From: Chloroflexota bacterium | GTDB taxonomy: Bacteria > Chloroflexota > Anaerolineae > B4-G1 | Assembly (NCBI GenBank): GCA_003648125.1 | Contig: QMOE01000133.1 | Span: forward strand, 1-6,642 | DNA: 6,642 nt | Reading direction: 5' to 3' | In this document: one piece after another, positions 1-5,523 of the stretch | Numbering within the stretch: position 1 is the first letter of the stretch | Layout of the letters: every line of letters starts with the position of its first letter | Program-made: the position numbers and the translations under genes | The notes under the pieces: model-generated | Told to the model about the DNA's origin: nothing | The model's database searches: none | What the model saw: the letters and a program-made list of their open reading frames with translations, nothing else

Positions 1-177
1 AACGGCTTCCTGGTGGCCATGTTCTTTATCCCGCGCTACCTGGCGGCGACTCAAACCCTGGTTGTCATCCCAGGTACGGCGGCCTGGGACGTACTGACCC
101 GCAATCTGCGGTATGCCATAGTGGTGGTGTTTCTGGTGTTCATCGTCCGTGGCTGGCAGCAGGCCAAGCGCCGCTAG
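1..177 (+). CDS. C-terminal end of a membrane protein, probably CvpA-like (5' end outside window)
   Basis: This is the last 58 codons of a gene that begins before the window; it ends at TAG 175-177. The visible part starts NGFLVAMFF, a hydrophobic stretch, passes through a more polar stretch, and ends in a second hydrophobic segment (YAIVVVFLVFIV) followed by a basic tail (QQAKRR). Such a tail after a membrane helix is typical of a cytoplasmic C-terminus. The layout matches the C-terminal 65 residues of the next gene: both have an NG[FY]L[VI]A membrane segment, a loop of 20-35 residues and a last helix ending in R residues. I infer the two are paralogues of one membrane family. It is followed after 32 bases by the next gene, so it is probably in the same operon. 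Function is unknown; the family call rests on the neighbour. Confidence 0.6.
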   Translation, partial: NGFLVAMFFIPRYLAATQTLVVIPGTAAWDVLTRNLRYAIVVVFLVFIVRGWQQAKRR

Positions 178-193
178 TCGGCAAAGTCCACAC

Positions 194-200
194 GAGGGAG
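194..200 (+). promoter_or_regulatory. Ribosome binding site of the CvpA-like gene
   Basis: GAGGGAG lies 9 bases before GTG at 210. It supports this GTG as the start, which also puts the first membrane helix directly at the N-terminus. Confidence 0.6.
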
Positions 201-209
201 ACGGGCGCT

Positions 210-755
210 GTGGTTCCCATTGAGATAGTTTTCTTCATCGTGATCGCCATATTCGGCCTGGTCGGCCTGGTGCGCGGCTTCCTGCGTGAGCTGGGTGTCA
301 CGTTGCCGCTCATTGTCCTGTTGTGGGCTTATTCGGCTTTGGGCGAGCGGTTGTTGAGATTGGTAGAGGGGGGGATGGCCAAGGTGGCTGGTTATTCCCT
401 GCCGGCGACCAGCGGCGATCTGATCCGCTGCTCGTTCTTCCTGGTCACCTTGATTTTCGTGACGTTTATCGCCTACCAGGGTGAGACGCTGGCCTTCGGG
501 GGCAGCAACCCGCCTGGATTGCAGGGCTGGTTGCTGGCCCTGTTGATCGGGTTGGTCAATGGCTATCTTATCGCCGGCACGGCGTGGTATTATCTGTCTC
601 ATTACAATTATCCCGTCCAGAATCTGGGATTGGTTTATCTTCCACTAACCCCACTGGCCCAGACGATTGCCAGCTATGCCCTGCCGCCCGATGTCCTGGG
701 GCCACTGTTGCCTTTCCTGGTGTTTTTCTTGATCATTTTGCGGATTATCCGATGA
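210..755 (+). CDS. CvpA-family-like integral membrane protein
   Basis: A 181-residue, very hydrophobic protein with about five membrane segments (roughly residues 4-24, 28-46, 69-90, 105-128, 162-180). The N-terminal pattern GLVGLVRGFLREL (residues 16-28) matches the G-x-x-R-G-x-x-x-E signature at the end of the first helix of CvpA (colicin V production) proteins, and the length is close to that family's 160-190 residues. CvpA proteins are inner-membrane proteins of poorly defined role, linked in some bacteria to envelope integrity. A role in wall synthesis here is inferred only from the murC neighbour. The GTG start has a good ribosome binding site. The stop TGA at 753-755 overlaps the murC ATG by three bases (ATGA), which suggests translational coupling. 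The protein resembles the C-terminus of the gene just upstream. The family call is by motif and layout, not by a database search. Confidence 0.65.
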   Translation: MVPIEIVFFIVIAIFGLVGLVRGFLRELGVTLPLIVLLWAYSALGERLLRLVEGGMAKVAGYSLPATSGDLIRCSFFLVTLIFVTFIAYQGETLAFGGSNPPGLQGWLLALLIGLVNGYLIAGTAWYYLSHYNYPVQNLGLVYLPLTPLAQTIASYALPPDVLGPLLPFLVFFLIILRIIR

Positions 756-2173
756 ACGCACTGGATTTGGCCTCGAAATCGCACGTCTACCTGGTTGGCA
801 TCGGCGGTATTGGTCTATCGGCCATTGCCCGCGTGCTGCTGGCCCAGGGGCACCGCGTGTCTGGCTCGGACATGCGGGCCTCGGCTATCACCGATGCGCT
901 GGCTGGCGAGGGGATTACGGTGCACATCGGTCACGATGCAGGGCACCTGCCTGTCGGCGCGGACCTGGTGATCGTCTCCTCGGCAGTGCCGGCGGATAAC
1001 CCGGAGGTCGTCGCCGCGCAGCAACGGGGCATCCCGGTGGTCAAGCGGGCTGAGGTGCTGGGGGCGATGATGGCCGGCAAGGTAGGGATCGCCGTGGCCG
1101 GCACTCACGGCAAGACAACCATCACTGCCTTGATCGCTTTTACCCTGATGCGGACCGGACGCGACCCAACTTTCATCGTAGGCGGCGTGCTCCATGACCT
1201 GCACACTAACGCCCGCGCCGGAAAAGGGCCTTATTTCGTGGTCGAAGCCGACGAGTACGACTACACATTTCTGGGACTGCGGCCGCAGATCGCGGTGGTG
1301 ACCAACATCGAGATGGATCATCCCGATTGTTATCCTACTCTGAAAAGTATGGTCGAGGCTTTCCGCCGTTTCCTGGCCCTGGTGCCTCCTGATGGCTGTG
1401 CCATCGGCTGTGGTGACGATGAAGGGGTAGGGGGGTTATTGGGGGAGCTGGAGGGAACTCGGAGGATTACGTATGGATTGGGAGGAGGGATGGACTGGCA
1501 GGCGACGAACATTCGGGCCAACCCAAGCGGAGGGAGTGATTTCCTGGTCCGGCACGAGGGACGTGACTTTGGCCGCTTCTCCATCCGCTTGTCCGGCATC
1601 CATAACGTGCAGAATGTCCTGGCAGTCCTGGCCGTGGCTCACCACCTGGGTCTGGATCAGGAGGCGGTGCGCAAGACGCTGGCGGAGTTCCGGGGCACCG
1701 GACGGCGCTTCGAGCACAAAGGCACGGCGAGCGGGGTGACGGTGATTGACGATTACGCCCATCATCCCACCCAGATTCGGGCCACGCTGGCCGCCGCGCG
1801 GACGTGCTTCCCGCAAAGCGCGATCTGGGCCGTGTTCCAGCCGCACACCTACAGCCGGACGAAAGCGCTCCTGGACGAGTACGCGGCCAGCTTTGGCGAT
1901 GCGGATCACGTGATCGTGACCGCTATCTATCCTGCCCGCGAGCACGATACGCTGGGCGTGAGCGCCGCCGACCTCGTAGCTCGCATGTCACATTCAGACG
2001 CACGCCTCATCACCGAGTTGGGCGCGGTGACTGATTACCTGGTGGCACACGTGCAGCCTGGCGACGTGGTGATCACCCTGGGTGCGGGCGACGGCTACCT
2101 GGTGGGCGAGGAGCTGCTGGCCCGGTGCAGGGGGCAGGATGCAAGAGGCAGGATGCAAGAGGACGGATGGTGA
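752..2173 (+). CDS. murC: UDP-N-acetylmuramate--L-alanine ligase
   Basis: MurC is the cytoplasmic ATP-dependent ligase that joins L-alanine to UDP-MurNAc, the first step of the stem peptide. The 473 residues carry the full Mur-ligase set: a UDP-binding Rossmann start VGIGGIGLSAIA (15-26), the P-loop GTHGKTT (117-123), EADEYD (165-170), NIEMDHPD (185-192), GIHNVQN (282-288), DDYAHHP (333-339) and FQPHTYSRT (362-370). The last is characteristic of MurC as opposed to MurD, E or F. I chose ATG 752 because it puts the Rossmann motif about 10 residues in and overlaps the upstream stop as ATGA. The frame stays open further 5', but that part lies inside the preceding gene. No clear ribosome binding site precedes it, so translation probably depends on coupling. 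The family fold ends near LLAR (455-458); the last 15 residues are encoded by a heptamer repeat array. Codon choice is shifted around residues 225-246. Mpl is a related alternative, but the wall-cluster context favours MurC. Confidence 0.97.
   Translation: MNALDLASKSHVYLVGIGGIGLSAIARVLLAQGHRVSGSDMRASAITDALAGEGITVHIGHDAGHLPVGADLVIVSSAVPADNPEVVAAQQRGIPVVKRAEVLGAMMAGKVGIAVAGTHGKTTITALIAFTLMRTGRDPTFIVGGVLHDLHTNARAGKGPYFVVEADEYDYTFLGLRPQIAVVTNIEMDHPDCYPTLKSMVEAFRRFLALVPPDGCAIGCGDDEGVGGLLGELEGTRRITYGLGGGMDWQATNIRANPSGGSDFLVRHEGRDFGRFSIRLSGIHNVQNVLAVLAVAHHLGLDQEAVRKTLAEFRGTGRRFEHKGTASGVTVIDDYAHHPTQIRATLAAARTCFPQSAIWAVFQPHTYSRTKALLDEYAASFGDADHVIVTAIYPAREHDTLGVSAADLVARMSHSDARLITELGAVTDYLVAHVQPGDVVITLGAGDGYLVGEELLARCRGQDARGRMQEDGW
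1424..1455 (+). other. Predicted G-quadruplex motif inside murC
   Basis: Four G runs (1424-1427, 1430-1435, 1441-1445, 1453-1455) are separated by loops of 2, 5 and 7 bases, which satisfies the usual G3+/N1-7 rule. They lie on the sense strand, so the motif would also be in the mRNA. More G runs follow (1480-1482, 1487-1489). Whether it folds is not known. Confidence 0.5.
2126..2167 (+). repeat. Heptamer repeat array across the murC/murB junction
   Basis: Six back-to-back 7-base units fit a loose consensus KGCARGA. Units 2 and 4 (2133-2139, 2147-2153) are both GGCAGGA, and units 3 and 5 (2140-2146, 2154-2160) are both TGCAAGA, so there is also a perfect 14-base tandem repeat at 2133-2160. 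Units 1 (TGCAGGG) and 6 (GGACGGA) are diverged. The array encodes the C-terminal 15 residues of MurC (from Cys459), contains no stop codon in any forward frame, and ends on the A of ATG 2167. Its last two units form the murB ribosome binding site. Confidence 0.85.
2157..2163 (+). promoter_or_regulatory. Ribosome binding site of murB, within the repeat array
   Basis: AAGAGGA lies 6 bases before GTG 2170 but only 3 bases before ATG 2167, which favours the GTG. It is made of heptamer-array sequence. An identical AAGAGG occurs 14 bases upstream at 2143-2148. Confidence 0.6.
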
Positions 2174-3111
2174 ATAACATTGCACTCCAGAATCTACGCG
2201 CGACGTTGCAGCGCTGCTGGGGCGACCGCTTGCGAGTGGACGAGCCGATGGCGGAGCACACCTCGTACCGCATCGGCGGCCCGGCGGATCTGTACCTTGC
2301 CGCCGAGAGCGGGGATGAGTTGGCGCAGATGGTGGCCCTGGCCGGCGAGCACGGCGTGCCCGTCTTTGTGATGGGCCGCGGGACGAACGTCTTGGTCGCC
2401 GACGCCGGCATCCGTGGCCTGGTGATCGAGTTCCGGGCGAGGCAAGTGCACTGGACGACGCGCGACGACGATGTTATCCTGTGGGCGGAGGCCGGGGCGA
2501 ATCTGAGGGAGATCGCCCGCACAAGCGTGGCCCGTGGGCTGTCCGGCATAGAATGGGCGGTGGGCATCCCCGGCAGCGTGGGCGGGGCGGTGGTGGGCAA
2601 CGCCGGGGCTTTCGGCGGGTACATGAGTGACGTGGTACGCCAGCTTACCGTCCTGGATGCCAACGGCGTGCGGGAGATAAGTGCCACTGAAGCCGGGTTC
2701 GGCTACCGGACCAGCCGTTTCAAAGCCGGTTCGCAGGCTGTGGGGCGCAAGGAGATCATCCTGGCGGCGGAGATGACGTTGCGCCCAGAGTCCGTGACTG
2801 CGCTCGAAGAACGGGTGGCCGAGTACACCCGGCGGCGAGAGGAGCGGCAGCCGGTAGAGCCTAGTGCGGGCTCGGTGTTCAAACGCACGGCGCAGTACCC
2901 GGCCGGATTTCTCATAGAGCAAGCTGGACTGAAAGGCACCCGCCGTGGGGAGGCAATGATCTCCCCCAAGCACGGCAATTTCATCGTTAACCTGGGACGG
3001 GCGCGGGCGACCGACTTGAAAGCGCTCATCGAGTTGGCCCAGGAGGCTGTATTGCGCGAGTTCGGCGAGCGGTTGGAATTAGAAATCGAGTTGATTGGAG
3101 AGTGGGAGTGA
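2170..3111 (+). CDS. murB: UDP-N-acetylenolpyruvoylglucosamine reductase
   Basis: MurB is the FAD enzyme that uses NADPH to reduce UDP-GlcNAc-enolpyruvate to UDP-MurNAc, the substrate of MurC. With the GTG 2170 start it has 313 residues, the size of the short (type II, Gram-positive-like) MurB. FAD-domain motifs are SYRIGGPADLY (32-42), GRGTNVLVAD (69-78) and GIEWAVGIPGSVGGA (126-140) with NAGAFGG (144-150). The substrate domain shows GYRTSRFK (178-185) with the conserved Arg180, the proton-donor serine in AGSVFK (Ser235), and the C-terminal LELEIELIG, where Glu305 fits the catalytic glutamate. GTG 2170 overlaps the murC stop as GTGA and has the best-spaced ribosome binding site. ATG 2167 is the alternative and adds one residue. 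An upstream GTG at 2125 would only add residues read from the repeat array. The gene ends in a GTGA overlap with ddl. Confidence 0.97.
   Translation: MNNIALQNLRATLQRCWGDRLRVDEPMAEHTSYRIGGPADLYLAAESGDELAQMVALAGEHGVPVFVMGRGTNVLVADAGIRGLVIEFRARQVHWTTRDDDVILWAEAGANLREIARTSVARGLSGIEWAVGIPGSVGGAVVGNAGAFGGYMSDVVRQLTVLDANGVREISATEAGFGYRTSRFKAGSQAVGRKEIILAAEMTLRPESVTALEERVAEYTRRREERQPVEPSAGSVFKRTAQYPAGFLIEQAGLKGTRRGEAMISPKHGNFIVNLGRARATDLKALIELAQEAVLREFGERLELEIELIGEWE
3097..3102 (+). promoter_or_regulatory. Ribosome binding site of ddl, inside the murB 3' end
   Basis: GGAGAG lies 5 bases before GTG 3108. The alternative GTG at 3102 overlaps this element, which argues for 3108 as the start. Confidence 0.55.
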
Positions 3112-4229
3112 AGAAACGAAAAGTCCGGGTCGGCGTGATCTTCGGCGGGCGTTCGGGCGAGCACGAGGTGTCGTTGGCGTCGGCCCAGGGAATCATGAAG
3201 GCCATCAACAAGGAAAAGTACGAAGTGCTGCCCATCGGCATCACCAAAGACGGGCGCTGGATCGCTTCCGGTGATCCGATGAAGGCTCTGCAATCCGGGC
3301 TGGCGGCAGGGAGTGAGCCGGTGGCCCTGCTGGGCGATCCATCGCGGCGCGGGTTGATGCGCCTGGAGGAAAGCGAGGGTGGTCTGACGGCGGCACGCCT
3401 GGCCGAGATAGACGTGATTTTCCCTGTGCTGCACGGTCCTTACGGTGAGGACGGCACGGTGCAGGGCCTGCTGGAGCTGGCCGGTATCCCTTACGTGGGC
3501 GCGGGAGTGACCGGCTCGGCACTGGGGATGGACAAGCTGGTGTTCAAAGACGTGATGTGCGCCCACGGGTTGCCGGTTGTTCCTTACATCGGGATCAAGC
3601 GCAAAGAGTGGGAGCGTGATCCGGAGACGGTTATGGAGCGCATCGAGGCTATGCTCCCGTACCCCATGTTCGTCAAACCGGCGAATCTGGGCTCCAGTGT
3701 GGGCGTCAGCAAGGTGCACGACCGCGCGGAACTGCCCGCTGCTCTGGATGAGGCCGCGCGTTACGACCGCAAGCTCCTGGCCGAGAAGGGGATAAATGCG
3801 CGTGAGATCGAGATCAGCGTGCTGGGCAACGATGACCCCATCGCCAGCGTGCCTGGTGAGATCATCCCCTGCCGCGAGTTCTACGATTATCGGGCCAAGT
3901 ACATCGAGGAAAATTCGGAGTTGCTAATCCCCGCTCCCATCCCAGAGAAGACCGCCCGCCGCGTGCGCGAGTTGGCCATCCAGGCGTATTTGGCCATTGA
4001 CTGCGCGGGGATGGCTCGCGTGGACTTCCTGTTGGACCGCGACGACGGCACTCTGTACCTGAGCGAGGTGAATACCATCCCCGGCTTCACTCCCATCAGC
4101 ATGTACCCCAAGCTGTGGGAGGCGAGTGGGATTTCTTACACGGAGCTGATTGATCGCCTGATTGAGTTGGCACTGGAGCGGCACGAGGACAAGAGCCGCT
4201 CCCGGACTTCGTACAGCCCGGAAGGGTGA
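3108..4229 (+). CDS. ddl: D-alanine--D-alanine ligase
   Basis: Ddl is a cytoplasmic ATP-grasp enzyme that makes the D-Ala-D-Ala dipeptide later added by MurF. It has 373 residues from GTG 3108 (two more if GTG 3102 is used), which is the longer Ddl form. N-terminal motifs are FGGRSGEHEVS (12-22) with the conserved EHEVS glutamate, and HGPYGEDGT (109-117). The ATP-grasp part has VKPANLGSSVG (189-199). The omega loop YDYRAKY (259-265) keeps the Lys-Tyr pair. The tyrosine (265) is the residue that marks D-Ala-D-Ala rather than D-Ala-D-Lac ligases, where it is Phe or His. Metal-site motifs are ARVDFLLD (303-310) and EVNTIPGFT (320-328). The start overlaps the murB stop as GTGA, so the two are probably coupled. 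The tail after about residue 357 is polar and unlikely to be part of the fold. There is no sign of a resistance-type ligase. Confidence 0.96.
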   Translation: MKKRKVRVGVIFGGRSGEHEVSLASAQGIMKAINKEKYEVLPIGITKDGRWIASGDPMKALQSGLAAGSEPVALLGDPSRRGLMRLEESEGGLTAARLAEIDVIFPVLHGPYGEDGTVQGLLELAGIPYVGAGVTGSALGMDKLVFKDVMCAHGLPVVPYIGIKRKEWERDPETVMERIEAMLPYPMFVKPANLGSSVGVSKVHDRAELPAALDEAARYDRKLLAEKGINAREIEISVLGNDDPIASVPGEIIPCREFYDYRAKYIEENSELLIPAPIPEKTARRVRELAIQAYLAIDCAGMARVDFLLDRDDGTLYLSEVNTIPGFTPISMYPKLWEASGISYTELIDRLIELALERHEDKSRSRTSYSPEG

Positions 4230-4237
4230 GCGATTGC

Positions 4238-4242
4238 GGAGG
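4238..4242 (+). promoter_or_regulatory. Ribosome binding site of ftsQ
   Basis: GGAGG lies 5 bases before ATG 4248 and only 2 bases before the adjacent ATG 4245, so the second ATG is the likelier start. Confidence 0.65.
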
Positions 4243-4247
4243 CAATG

Positions 4248-5120
4248 ATGGGCACTAGGTCGCCCAGCCGGACGCACAAAACGAAACGTCGCGTTTCCTC
4301 ATCCAAGACCAAAGGACGGCGCAAACGATCACAGCGGCGGCTGGGGCGGACTTATGATTCGGCGCTGAGTTTGCCTGCGGTTGCCCGCACGTCCGCTCGT
4401 GCCATTGGCTGGCCGCTGGTGGGTATTCGGCGGGTGAAAACGGCCTTTTTCTTGGGTCTGGGACTGGTTCTGCTGGCTGCGTTGGGCTACTGGCTGTTCC
4501 TGACCGACGATTTTTACGTGTACGAGATCACAGTACAGGGCAATCACCTGGTCTCCGCCGATGAGATTTTCGCTGCCAGCGGGCTGTATGGGCTGAGCAT
4601 TTTCTGGGTGAACCCGCAGCGGATCGCGGATACGGTCGCCGGACTGCCCGGCATTCTCTCCGCTGAGGTGCACTGTGCTCTGCCCGACCGCGTGACCATC
4701 ACCGTGGTGGAGCGAGAGCCGCAGGTCGTGTGGCAGCGCGCCGGGACGCGCTGGCTGGTGGACGAGCAGGGTACGGTGCTCACTGCGCAGACCGAGTCAG
4801 GGGGTGGGTTGGTGATCGAGGATCAGGACGGTGGCCCTCTGCATCCTGGCGACCGGGTTGACGCGGCGGCGGTGGCCGGGGCGCTCCAGCTTCAGGAGCT
4901 ATTGCCAGAGCTGTCCGCCGTGCGTTACACACCGCAGACGGGTCTCAGTTTCCGGCACTCGCTGGGCTGTGACATTTACCTGGGCAGCGGCACGGACATG
5001 GCGGAGAAGGTAGCCATCATGCAGGCTCTGGTGGAGCAACTGGCCGCTTCAGGGAAACATCCAGAGTACATTGACCTGCGGTTTAAGGGTAGTCCGTGTT
5101 ATAAGTTGAGTAACGAGTAA
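4248..5120 (+). CDS. ftsQ: Cell division protein FtsQ/DivIB
   Basis: FtsQ (DivIB) is a single-pass membrane protein that joins the divisome with FtsB/FtsL and helps control septal wall synthesis. The 290 residues show the expected order. First is a cytoplasmic tail that is strongly basic: 15 Lys/Arg and no acidic residue in the first 34. Next is one membrane helix (about 66-85, TAFFLGLGLVLLAALGYWLF), then a POTRA domain (about 90-157) starting YEITVQGNHLVS and ending VVEREP, then the beta domain ending YIDLRFKGSPCYKL. The strand-turn pattern of the POTRA domain (V-x-G-N, then a helix, then LPG-I-x-x-A-x-V near 132-141) is typical. Three cysteines (143, 241, 284) lie outside the membrane. It starts 18 bases after ddl, and position upstream of sbp and ftsA fits FtsQ. 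Its last four codons and stop lie in or beside a heptamer duplication. Confidence 0.93.
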   Translation: MGTRSPSRTHKTKRRVSSSKTKGRRKRSQRRLGRTYDSALSLPAVARTSARAIGWPLVGIRRVKTAFFLGLGLVLLAALGYWLFLTDDFYVYEITVQGNHLVSADEIFAASGLYGLSIFWVNPQRIADTVAGLPGILSAEVHCALPDRVTITVVEREPQVVWQRAGTRWLVDEQGTVLTAQTESGGGLVIEDQDGGPLHPGDRVDAAAVAGALQLQELLPELSAVRYTPQTGLSFRHSLGCDIYLGSGTDMAEKVAIMQALVEQLAASGKHPEYIDLRFKGSPCYKLSNE

Positions 5121-5121
5121 C
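5108..5121 (+). repeat. Heptamer duplication across the ftsQ stop codon
   Basis: GAGTAAC occurs twice in tandem (5108-5114 and 5115-5121). The second copy holds the ftsQ stop TAA (5118-5120) and runs straight into the Shine-Dalgarno-like AAGGG of the next gene. The sequence differs from the array at the murC/murB junction. Confidence 0.7.
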
Positions 5122-5129
5122 AAGGGTGG
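5122..5129 (+). promoter_or_regulatory. Ribosome binding site of the Sbp-like gene
   Basis: AAGGGTGG is placed with its AAGG core 8 bases before ATG 5134. It supports this start, which places the first membrane helix at the very N-terminus as in the family. Confidence 0.55.
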
Positions 5130-5133
5130 AACG

Positions 5134-5496
5134 ATGTGGTTACCAGTTATCGGTCTATTATTGGGCATCATTATTGGCTCGGTGTTCTCGGTCTCCATCC
5201 CGGCGCAGTACTCGCGCTACACGGCGATGGCCATCCTGGCCGCGCTGGATTCGGTGTTGGGCGCGGTGCGGGCTGAGTTGGAGGGTGAGTACCGCAATCG
5301 AGTGTTCGTCAGCGGATTCTTCGCCAACGCCCTACTGGCGGCCGGGTTGACTTTCCTGGGCGACCGGTTGGGTGTTGAGCTGTACTATGCTGCTATCGTA
5401 GCCTTTGGAGTGCGCCTGTTCAACAATCTGGCACGTATCCGGCGGCATTTGCTGGAACTCTCGTCCCGGCGGGAACAGCAGTCTGCCGGGGAATGA
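5134..5496 (+). CDS. sbp: DUF1290 / small basic protein (Sbp), membrane protein
   Basis: A 120-residue membrane protein recognised as the DUF1290 (Sbp) family from its N-terminus MWLPVIGLLLGIIIGS, the following IPAQYSRYTAMAILAALDSVLGAVRAELEG (about 23-51), the VSGFFANALLA segment (59-69) and the basic C-terminal RIRRHLLELSSRRE. Four hydrophobic stretches are visible: about 3-21, 29-45, 58-74 and 84-97. Family members sit beside ftsA in Bacillus-type clusters (divIB, ylxW, ylxX, sbp, ftsA, ftsZ). The biochemical role is unknown; involvement in division is inferred from this conserved place. Here it lies directly between ftsQ and ftsA with short gaps of 13 and 27 bases, without ylxW or ylxX (DUF881) genes. 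The fit in length, N-terminus and position makes the family call firm, but the function is not established. Confidence 0.9.
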   Translation: MWLPVIGLLLGIIIGSVFSVSIPAQYSRYTAMAILAALDSVLGAVRAELEGEYRNRVFVSGFFANALLAAGLTFLGDRLGVELYYAAIVAFGVRLFNNLARIRRHLLELSSRREQQSAGE

Positions 5497-5510
5497 GCAT
5501 CGCTGTGAAT

Positions 5511-5519
5511 GGAGAGGGA
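5511..5519 (+). promoter_or_regulatory. Ribosome binding site of ftsA
   Basis: GGAGAGGGA precedes ATG 5524, with the GGAG core 9 bases and GAGGG 5 bases from the start. It lies in the 27-base gap after the Sbp gene. Confidence 0.6.
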
Positions 5520-5523
5520 CGCC

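Noticed and set aside
584..751. Upstream extension of the murC frame by 56 codons
   Set aside because: It lies inside the CvpA-like gene in another frame, has no MurC homology by eye, and ATG 752 gives the expected MurC N-terminus.
2126..2167. CRISPR-like array
   Set aside because: Units are 7 bases, contiguous and without spacers, inside a coding region. No cas gene is present.
2194..2973. Open frame (259 codons) on the minus strand opposite murB
   Set aside because: No recognisable domain, fully inside murB, and typical of antisense frames in GC-rich coding DNA.
2703..3719. Long open frame (338 codons) on the minus strand across murB and ddl
   Set aside because: Its translation is low in recognisable domains and rich in His, Arg and Pro, as expected opposite GC-rich genes. 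The + strand here holds two clear enzymes.
3108..4229. Possible VanA/VanB-type D-Ala-D-Lac ligase
   Set aside because: The omega loop has the Lys-Tyr pair of ordinary Ddl enzymes, there are no vanH or vanX neighbours, and the gene sits in the wall cluster.
5497..5523. Promoter or terminator before ftsA
   Set aside because: The 27-base gap holds only a ribosome binding site. No hairpin with a T run or convincing -35/-10 pair is visible.
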